DNA of 33,042 nucleotides from an uncultured Verrucomicrobiota bacterium. Lineage in GTDB: Bacteria; Verrucomicrobiota; Verrucomicrobiia; Limisphaerales; JAJXZI01. The notes beneath the pieces are model-generated. The model made no database searches. It was not told where the DNA came from and saw only the letters and a program-made list of their open reading frames with translations. Shown piece by piece: positions 1-7,300 of the stretch. The stretch spans positions 1 to 33,042 of the forward strand of contig CAINDV010000809.1 in assembly GCA_903847485.1 (NCBI GenBank). The letters are read 5' to 3'. Numbering within the stretch: the first letter of the stretch is position 1; the number at the start of each line of letters is the position of its first letter. The position numbers and the translations under genes were made by a program.

Positions 1-1
1 A

Positions 2-871
2 CACAACAGCCGTTATGAACATCGGAAGATAGAATTCCGCGACCGTTTGCTCCGCTTGAACTTCGATGACCTCCGGGCCGACACAGACGAGCATGTCGCT
101 GCCATCAAAACACAGGTCGCCGTGGCCCAGAACCAACTCGACAGCTTAAACGAAGAAAAAGACCTCGTGGTGAGCCAGATCGAGCACCTGGCCAGCCGCG
201 CTCGCTCCTGGTGTGAGCAAGCCAGCAAAGTCAGCACCATGAAGAGCAACATGGGTGCCTGGGCCAACTTGCCCTTCCTCGACATCCATATCGCCCGCCG
301 CCCCGATGCCGCCGAAAGGCGAACACTGCTCACCCGGCGCGTGGACGAATGGTTTGGCACCGAGGCCAACATCCCGAAGGGCGCGGAACTGGTGTTCGGA
401 TGTTTGCAGGCCCTCGGCGGCAATCGCCCGCCCACCATCAAGATTCTGAAGCCCCAGTGGGAGCGAGACGGAACCCGGCATGACATCACCAGCCTCGCCA
501 AGTTCTCTGACGGCGAGCGCCTCACCACCGCGATCCTCCTCTACTGCGTTCTCGTGCGACTGCGATCCCGACATCGCGGTAAAGACTCCGCAAACTGGGG
601 CAAAGACGCTGGCATGTTACTGCTCGATAATCCTTTCGGAAAAGCCACGCTGGCTGAGTTGGTGAACCTGCAGGTGCAAACCGCGCGCGAGATGGGTGTT
701 CAGCTCATTTACGCTACCGGCATCAATGATTTCGCCGCGCTGAAGCACTTCGGTCACATCGTGCGACTCCGCAACAGTTCCCGCAGCCGGAGCACCGGTG
801 ATTTTCATGTTACCCACGACGACAAGCCCATCGAAGCGGCTGTCGTGGGTTATCGTCCGGCAACCACATGA
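2..871 (+). CDS. SMC-type ATPase, C-terminal part (Wadjet JetC-like), 5' end outside window
   Basis: The frame is open from base 2 with no convincing start, so the gene begins upstream of the window; only about 290 C-terminal residues are seen. The visible part starts with a charged helical stretch typical of the returning coiled coil. A head half follows, with an ABC signature (KFSDGERLTT), a Walker B-like LLLDNPFG, and a distal segment (GVQLIYATGINDF) typical of SMC/MukB-like heads. The residue after the Walker B aspartate is Asn, where most ABC ATPases have catalytic Glu. In Wadjet systems JetC is the loop-extruding ATPase that, with JetA and JetB, presents small circular DNA to the nuclease JetD. 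The next gene starts inside the stop codon (ATGA), supporting the JetC-JetD pairing. JetA and JetB would lie to the left. Without the N-terminus an SbcC-like ATPase cannot be excluded. Confidence 0.8.
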   Translation, partial: HNSRYEHRKIEFRDRLLRLNFDDLRADTDEHVAAIKTQVAVAQNQLDSLNEEKDLVVSQIEHLASRARSWCEQASKVSTMKSNMGAWANLPFLDIHIARRPDAAERRTLLTRRVDEWFGTEANIPKGAELVFGCLQALGGNRPPTIKILKPQWERDGTRHDITSLAKFSDGERLTTAILLYCVLVRLRSRHRGKDSANWGKDAGMLLLDNPFGKATLAELVNLQVQTAREMGVQLIYATGINDFAALKHFGHIVRLRNSSRSRSTGDFHVTHDDKPIEAAVVGYRPATT

Positions 872-1887
872 GTCCGGAAGCCCAAAAACTCCTCACTGCC
901 CTCAAGCGGCGCCGCACTGAGAATCGTCGGCAAACGCTTGAAACTGTTATAGAAGCGTACTACCACGCCTTCCCGGAAAGGCGTGAACGTGCAGACCAGC
1001 GCGACCAGACAAGGAGTCTGCTGGTCGAACTCGAACAAGCCGGGGAGATTGTTCTACCCAAAGGGAAGGACGGTTGGCAGGCAGCACCAGCGCCGGCGCT
1101 GCCACTGTGGATTCAGTGGCCGGCTGAAGCGGCTACGAGCACACCAAAGCTCGACCACCGATCTTTCCCTTGGATAGCCGAACTGCGGTTCGTGGCGTCG
1201 TTCCCGAGCCTGCGCGATCCGGAAGTCCCCCGGAGAATTCACGATTTTCTCAAGGCCGACGGACGGCAGCGCCCCTTCGTCCCCATCAAGGAACGCTCCT
1301 GGGAACTCTTCGGTGAGGAGAAGGCACTCGAAACCATCAAGAAGGGTCCGCTATTCCAACCAGGGCGACTGAGCTTGGAGCATCTGCGTTGCTACGAAGT
1401 CGCCGCCAGCCTTCCCTGCCGCCCTGGCCCTCCAGGAGCCGCCGGCCCTTGGCTCATAGTGGAGAACGAGGCCACCTTTGACAGCTTCACCCGTTGGAAC
1501 AAGGAAGTGAAAGAGCACCGCGGGGTGATCCTTGGCAACGGCTTCACCGTCCAACGGGCCGAGTCCTTCCTCCTGGACCTGTTGGAGGGTGAAGGCGCGC
1601 AATACTTCGGAGACCTCGACGAACCAGGGTGCGAAATTCCCTACGAACTCGACCGCAAACACACGCGCAAGGGCGGCGGAAGAATCACGCCAGCGACGAT
1701 TTATTATGAGTGGCTGCTCGAAGCCTGCCGCGTTCCTGAAGTCACTGAACCTGTTGGTAATGCCAAGTCTTGGCTGGCATGGTTCCCAGAAAGCCTACGA
1801 AACCGAGTGCAGTGCGCCGTAGGGCTATCGAAACCTCCACCCCAGGAAGCCGTCGGTTGGGAATGGCTCTTGGCGCACTCCACTTAG
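868..1887 (+). CDS. Wadjet JetD-like Toprim nuclease (DUF3322/DUF2220 type)
   Basis: This 339-residue protein has an all-helical charged N-terminus and a C-terminal Toprim-like half. The acidic core is visible as LIVENE (Glu199 or Glu201) followed about 50 residues later by YFGDLDEPG (Asp249, Asp251), the Glu...Asp-x-Asp arrangement that binds the divalent metal in topoisomerase/primase-type nucleases. In Wadjet, JetD is the subunit that cuts plasmid DNA. ATG at 868 overlaps the upstream stop as ATGA, giving translational coupling. The stop at 1885-1887 faces the convergent end of the next operon 82 bases away. It is slightly shorter than the roughly 380-400 residues I recall for JetD, with no obvious internal deletion. 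Function is inferred from motif plus context. Confidence 0.85.
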   Translation: MSPEAQKLLTALKRRRTENRRQTLETVIEAYYHAFPERRERADQRDQTRSLLVELEQAGEIVLPKGKDGWQAAPAPALPLWIQWPAEAATSTPKLDHRSFPWIAELRFVASFPSLRDPEVPRRIHDFLKADGRQRPFVPIKERSWELFGEEKALETIKKGPLFQPGRLSLEHLRCYEVAASLPCRPGPPGAAGPWLIVENEATFDSFTRWNKEVKEHRGVILGNGFTVQRAESFLLDLLEGEGAQYFGDLDEPGCEIPYELDRKHTRKGGGRITPATIYYEWLLEACRVPEVTEPVGNAKSWLAWFPESLRNRVQCAVGLSKPPPQEAVGWEWLLAHST

Positions 1888-1924
1888 CCACAATGCACGC
1901 CGAGCGTGGTAACTGTGCGAGGGA

Positions 1925-1947
1925 TTGCCAACAGCCATGGTTAGCAA
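1925..1947 (-). terminator. Possible hairpin in the convergent intergenic gap
   Basis: TTGCTAAC and GTTGGCAA (minus-strand reading) can pair over eight positions with one G-U wobble around a 7-base loop, starting 22 bases after the stop of the AAA+ gene that ends at 1970. No T-run follows on either strand, so it is at best a weak or factor-assisted terminator between two converging operons. Confidence 0.3.
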
Positions 1948-1969
1948 GTGATAATCGAACCGTGTTTGC

Positions 1970-3334
1970 CTACAGTCGTGCTCTCTTCTGCATGAAATCA
2001 TCTGCTGCCAGATAGGTGCGACCATCTCGAATGGCGCGCTGGCAGGCGGCGCGGAACAGGTCCTCAAGCTGGCGGAAGTTTCCTTCCTCAAACCCGTGGT
2101 TCTTCACGAACTCGAACGCGCCTTGGCCGATTTCCCGGACAATCCCCCCTGAGTTCAGCGACTCTCGTTGGAGCAAGCAGTCGAGAATGAACGGGAGGTC
2201 ATCAACCCGCTCTTTGAGGAGCGGGATTTCGTGCCGATCAGTGAACCTTGCTAACAGGTCACGTCGGAAGCGGCCGTTCATCGCCTTCTCCGCCAGGTCC
2301 TGGTTGGTTGCAGCTACCACTAGCACCGGGCAGTAGAATGGGGTGCCCTCCCACTTGCGCGGTCTCACCCGGTAGTCGTCAAGAAACGCAAGAAGTTTGG
2401 CTTGCAAGATTTCATTGGCTTCGCCGATCTCATCGAAAAAGACGACTCCGCCTGCATTTTGAAGTAGCAGACCGTGGCTGCCCTCTTCCGTGCCCCCGGT
2501 ATAGGCACCCCGCGCGTAGCCGAATAGGTCGTATTCAAACATGTCCTCTTTGCCAAGGTATTCCGGGATGGGGACTCGTAGTGGACGCCCCTCGAAACCG
2601 CAGTTGCGGTGCAGGTAGCGAGCAATCAGTGTTTTGCCGACTCCGGTGGCCCCCCGGAGCAGCAGTTTCGGCAGGTGGTCGCTGAGATTCTCTACGCCGA
2701 GTTGCGGGACCTTCTCGCCAGGCGTTGGCTTGCCGGAGGCGAGGCTCTTGTCGATTTTGTCCAGATACGCAGACACTTCTTTCTTCTGCCGATCGAGTGG
2801 GCACGCCTGCCTGAAGCGACGAGCCACCAAATCCACCTGCGTCATCAAATTCCCCATGCTACCAAACATCATGGTCAGGAGTGAGGGATCGTCTTTGGCG
2901 GTAGGCTCGCTCGGCATGCGGACAAACTGCCCCTTCGATATCGAGACCGTCTCCCGGTCGGGAAATGTTGCAGCCCACGCATGGCAGGATTTCCGCACCA
3001 GTTCGCAAAAGCTCTCCTTGGTTGCTTCAATTTGGAGAAAGTTCATCTGAAGGTCCCAAGCTCCCTTCTCCATAGCCCATCCACGCCATCGGCCCACGTT
3101 CTCCAGATTGATTGGCAGTCCCTCGAAGACTACGAGAGCGCGGGTGAACGAAAGCTTCCCGCGCTCTGGTGGAAAGCCAAAACCAAAGTTGCCTGGTTCC
3201 GCGTTTTCGGAAACGCAAATCACACAGTAGGGTTTGCCCGCGAACTGCGCGCCCACCCATTCTCCAATTTGCTGCGCCAATCCCTCGCGATTTGCGAAGA
3301 TCATGGGATTTCTGGACTTCGTGTTCTTGCTCAT
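1970..3334 (-). CDS. Sigma54-activator-class AAA+ ATPase without DNA-binding domain
   Basis: Residues 1-200 of this 454-residue protein are an unrecognised N-terminal region, presumably sensory or regulatory. The rest is an AAA+ domain of the bacterial enhancer-binding protein class: Walker A GATGVGKT (228-235), loop-1 motif GAYTGG (276-281) in the place of GAFTGA, Walker B VFFDEI (298-303), and the arginine-finger segment GRFRRDLLARF (from 354). The protein ends just after the lid (GNFRQLEDLF), so the usual C-terminal Fis-type helix-turn-helix is absent. Such proteins remodel closed sigma54-polymerase complexes through the GAFTGA loop. ATG at 3334 overlaps the TGA of the sigma54-like gene (ATGA), and GGAAAGG lies just upstream as ribosome binding site. 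A much longer frame extends into that gene, but the overlap argues for this start. A paralogous AAA+ gene lies upstream in the operon. Confidence 0.85.
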   Translation of the reverse strand: MSKNTKSRNPMIFANREGLAQQIGEWVGAQFAGKPYCVICVSENAEPGNFGFGFPPERGKLSFTRALVVFEGLPINLENVGRWRGWAMEKGAWDLQMNFLQIEATKESFCELVRKSCHAWAATFPDRETVSISKGQFVRMPSEPTAKDDPSLLTMMFGSMGNLMTQVDLVARRFRQACPLDRQKKEVSAYLDKIDKSLASGKPTPGEKVPQLGVENLSDHLPKLLLRGATGVGKTLIARYLHRNCGFEGRPLRVPIPEYLGKEDMFEYDLFGYARGAYTGGTEEGSHGLLLQNAGGVVFFDEIGEANEILQAKLLAFLDDYRVRPRKWEGTPFYCPVLVVAATNQDLAEKAMNGRFRRDLLARFTDRHEIPLLKERVDDLPFILDCLLQRESLNSGGIVREIGQGAFEFVKNHGFEEGNFRQLEDLFRAACQRAIRDGRTYLAADDFMQKRARL

Positions 3335-4350
3335 GATGGCCTTTCCAAGAGTCTCGGGTGATACGCAGAAACGACATCTGTCCACTTGGCATTCGCCATC
3401 AGGTTGGCTTTGGCGATGAATTCGCCAAAATCCAGATGATCGACCGGTTTGCTCGACAGCAGTGTTTGCGCGTTTGCGCCGCGAGGCTTTGTGATGGTCT
3501 TGAAACGATCCAATACAGATTCCGTAAGGGCGTTTCCTTGGTGGGCCGCGAACTGCACAACTGCATTGGCCACCCACGCCATGCGCGCTTCAGGACCGAA
3601 AATAAAATCCAGGGGCAAAGTGCCGTCTTTCCAGACGAGAAAGCAATCGGTGGTGTGCCGAGAGAACTGGGAGGGCGCTTCGAGCTTGTCCAACCCCGTA
3701 AGCGCCAGGAACGAGCCTGGACTTACGGGGGCGTGTCCCCGGCGCATTTCGTTGAGTGCCTCAACCCCGAGCAGCCAAGGGTCGGGCGTGGCGAGAAATG
3801 CCTTCCTATTCAGCGAGAGCCAGCCTCCGATGTCACTCAGCACGTCGAACCTGCGCCCAATCTCGTCAAGAAATTCCTGCCCGCTGTCAGTACGCGGTTC
3901 GGCGCGCATCCAACTCGGCCGGTGGACGCGGCAGCACCCGTCGGCCACAAGCAGTTCAATTCTCATTGGCAACTCGACCGACTCGGGTTCCGTCACAATC
4001 CCCTTGCTGGGCACAAAAGCCCCGTCGCTGTTGTCATCCGTTGTTTCGTCCCATCCTTCCAGCCGCGGATCGTCATCATCTGAGAGTTCAATCTCTGCGT
4101 CGAGAGCGTCCTCAAGGTCGGCGGAGTCGAAATCAGTCGCCTCCGGTCCGCGGATGACATCTCCAGAATCTTCCAGATCCGCAAGGAGGGCAATGAGGTC
4201 GGTCGCCCGTCCCTCACGCGCTGTTTGCATCACAGCGCCCTTCCACGCTCTGGATTCCGGGGACGCCGTCCGAATCGGAGCTATCTTGGCCTTCGTGCCG
4301 GCTTGGAGTCCTGCACCGGCGCTAGAAGAAGATCGTGGTCTTGGTTGCAT
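3331..4350 (-). CDS. Reduced sigma54 (RpoN)-like factor
   Basis: I read this 339-residue protein as a diverged, shortened sigma54 (E. coli RpoN has 477 residues). Residues 167-185 match in spacing the RpoN segment reading R-x-D-x-L...A-F-F (here R-F-D-V-L...K-A-F-L). Residues 227-251 read S-x-F-S-R-x-T-T...L...G...L-x-F-I-F, against S-T-I-S-R-V-T-T...L...G...L-K-Y-F-F in RpoN. A very acidic stretch (75-110) resembles sigma54 region II. The Gln-rich region I and the core-binding FDPVGVAARDL region are not visible. The last 20 residues (AKWTDVVSAY...) sit where the RpoN box ARRTVAKYR would be but barely match. A sigma54-activator gene follows directly (ATGA overlap) and a polymerase gene precedes it by 14 bases. 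ATG at 4350 has no Shine-Dalgarno; ATG at 4230, after GGAAGGG, is an alternative start giving 299 residues. The relationship is from eye alignment only. Confidence 0.68.
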   Translation of the reverse strand: MQPRPRSSSSAGAGLQAGTKAKIAPIRTASPESRAWKGAVMQTAREGRATDLIALLADLEDSGDVIRGPEATDFDSADLEDALDAEIELSDDDDPRLEGWDETTDDNSDGAFVPSKGIVTEPESVELPMRIELLVADGCCRVHRPSWMRAEPRTDSGQEFLDEIGRRFDVLSDIGGWLSLNRKAFLATPDPWLLGVEALNEMRRGHAPVSPGSFLALTGLDKLEAPSQFSRHTTDCFLVWKDGTLPLDFIFGPEARMAWVANAVVQFAAHQGNALTESVLDRFKTITKPRGANAQTLLSSKPVDHLDFGEFIAKANLMANAKWTDVVSAYHPRLLERPS

Positions 4351-4364
4351 GGCTGAATGTCAGG

Positions 4365-7300
4365 TTAGGTCGCTGCCTTACCAAACCCACCGAACAGCAC
4401 CTTGGCGAACGGATTTGCTCGCGGGCATTCCTGGCCAGTCAAAGCGGCGAGCGCGATCTCCCGAGGCTGATCTCTGTGGGCCAAGCGGGTGATAGAATCC
4501 TGAGCAACAATGGCAGACAGCAGGTCTTTGTTTTGGCTCCAACTGAGTACTTTCCAAACGATTTCAAAATGCCTTGCGAGGACATCCTGGTAGGCATCCG
4601 ATCCCCTCAACTTCTTGAGAAATAGTTGTGCCTCGGCCGGATTGACGAATCGAAACTCTGGCGGCGGGAGCTTGGCACCAATCCCCAAAACCCTGCGGAC
4701 GTAATGAATATCCACGGCGCTCTGACCGGTATGAAAACTCTGCATGGAGAGCTGCGTGCCTCGCTCGCCGATGGACTGCGCAGCGATCAGGCCCGCTGGG
4801 AAGCCCATCTCCGGCAATGTGCCTCCAGGCAAAGCACCGTAACAGGCCGCACAAAAGCCGTCCTGAACGAGACAGGTGGCAGGATTCCTTCTCTGCTCCT
4901 TGCTGCCGCAATCCGCAGACACGATTCGGTAAGGCCAAAGAGCGAAGACAAGGGCACGTGTGAGCGCGCCAGCGTAACCAGTCCCGAGCTTCTTATCGCA
5001 CATTGAACTGCGTGCATTCATTGCTGCGAAGAAGGCCTCTTCCGGGCCAAGGCCGTCTACCAGGGATTGTCGGAAAAAGAACCGGCCCATATCCTCCCCG
5101 ACCTTGAACCCTGTGGTGCCCGGCTCCAGCAGGCCACGGGCGGCAATAATCTGCCGAACCTGCTTCTTTCCCCGAGCACCCGAGAGTGCCATCGCAGCGA
5201 AATGCAGGCCGGGGCACCCGAAATCCGACGGATCGGCGACGATCCTATCCAACGCCTCGCCTGAGATCTTTTGCAGTTCGTCGTTCGACTTGCCATTCTT
5301 GTTTTCGCACACTCGGGTCACGTCCGCTGCAATTCGGGATGCGATCTCCCGCAATTCATAGAACCCAAAGGAAACGCCCATTTTGGAGCAGGCTGCGAAA
5401 GCCATCCGCATCCACTCTGCAATGCATTGCGCCGCCTTGTCTGGATGGTTGGTAGCGAGATGTGACAGTAGCTTGATGCCATCGCCTTTCGACATCCGCC
5501 TGGCCGCGGGAATCAACGTGCGGCAGCAATCGCCGGGCAGGCTCGCTCCCAGAGCTGCATTCGTCTCATTCGCACCGACCGCGCCCAACCAGTAAGTGCC
5601 GAGAACAAAATCCTGGTCGAAATGTGCCAACACGTTTCCCGGAGCCTCGGTCGCCAGGGAAAACAGGTTGCGCGATGGGAGGAGGCGGGCAGCTTCCTTC
5701 TGGGCGTCGGCTCCCAGGGGCACATGGATGACCATTTCGTCGCCATCAAAATCAGCCGCGAAACCCTTGCAAGTCAGCGGGCACAACTGAATGACATCAC
5801 CGGCCTCGGGCGGCAGAGGGACAGGGTGAAAGGCTTGAAAGCTGTCGCGGTGCAGGGAGGGCTGACGGTTCAACAGCACCACAAAGTTCGGATGCGCTTC
5901 CAAATACTTCCGCAGACTGCGCTGGGCCTCTGCCAGTGCAAGCGGGTCCTCCTTCGGATGCAGCCACGACAAGCGAGCCAGATTTGCCATCGGCTCATGT
6001 GCCTTCTCAGTCGCGCTCCGCCCCTCCAGCCAGGCGGCGACCAGGTCGCCTATCAACTCCAGCAGCACGGTTGTGGGGATGCCAGCGTCGTCCCAATCGA
6101 GTTCCGGGTTGGGTGTGACAACGAGCCGTGCCGAGCGGTCCACCCGGCGTCCGAGTCCGTGCCGCCGAATCATCCCGGACTTGTGTCGGAGCGCTTCAAC
6201 AAGCATTTGGAACAGGGTCTCAACCTGGCGTTCGATCTGTGAGGCTATCTTGGTCCGCTGCTCATCATCCTTTGCGTGCTCGTAGCGCAGACAAGACTGG
6301 ACGAGCGGCGCATATCCTCGGCGCTCGATCACGTCGGCGATGAGTCCACCTTTTGTGTTGGCGGGCATCCGATAGCGGCTGGGCAGGACTGGAATTCTCT
6401 GGATCATTGGAATGGCCGGCCGTTCGATCTTGTGGACCTTGAGGAACGAATCGAAGGCCTTGGCTTGATCCTTAGGGGACCTGCTCGTGGTCAGGAACAC
6501 ATGCAATGGATAGGGAATCTCGATAGGCAGACCGATGTAACCCCAGCGGTTGGAGTTGCGATCCGTAGATGTCGGTATGCCGGACCCAAAGATGCGCGGG
6601 TCGAACAGTCCCCCCGGCGTGCCGCGGAGAACTTGACCGAAGGGCTTGGCCCCCGCCAACCGGGAGGTCGAGTGATCGGGACAAGTGATGCGCATTTCGG
6701 CGACCGATCGTTGCGCACCCTCTTTCTCGAACTCAGCCAGGAGATCATCTGCCGACCAGTTCTTCCCGTCGCCTTTGTCAAAGCGGCCGTAAAGATACAC
6801 TTCCTGTAAAGAAAGAGGCCAGCGCGTCGGCTGCTTCCCGGCAACGGGTCTCGCTACTCCCTTCAATTGGTCCGTGGCGGCGGTGAATTCGAATGACAAC
6901 ACCCCAGCCGCTTGGCCAGTTTCCATGTCCTTCAAAGCGAGTGCAAACGTAGCCTCGTCGCGCCGCAGCGCTCCGCCGGGGAGAAGGAGAAGATGGTCCA
7001 GCAGATCGCGCAAAGCGAGAGTGGGCGCCTTTGCTTGCCCGCCTTGGGTAGGCGGGGCGAACGCGATCTGGTCGCCATTCAGGAGGCGAAAGTCACACGG
7101 CTTCTTGTTTCCGCCCTGCCGACACGCGAAACTTGCTGTGACACACGAGTCGAGGCCTCGGGGAGAATTCACCTGTCCAGCAAAGGCGGGTAGAGTCGCT
7201 GAGTCAGAAAACGAGAGACGAACATGGTCGTCGCCAACGTCGAGGTTGATCAACAAGGCAGACAGCCAGTCCTGTAGCGTCCGGCTGTAACCGGTGCAAC

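Noticed and set aside
1896-1908. CACGC-CGA-GCGTG hairpin after JetD
   Set aside because: Only five base pairs with a 3-base loop and no T-run; too weak to call a terminator.
3449-4492. A 347-codon open frame on the plus strand
   Set aside because: It is antisense to the sigma54-like gene and the polymerase 3' end, is Ser/Arg/Pro-rich with no motif, and the opposite strand has coherent protein signal and coupling.
5622-6809. Long plus-strand frames opposite the polymerase
   Set aside because: The minus strand here encodes catalytic-loop and other beta' motifs; the plus-strand frames show no recognisable domain and look like shadows of GC-rich coding DNA.
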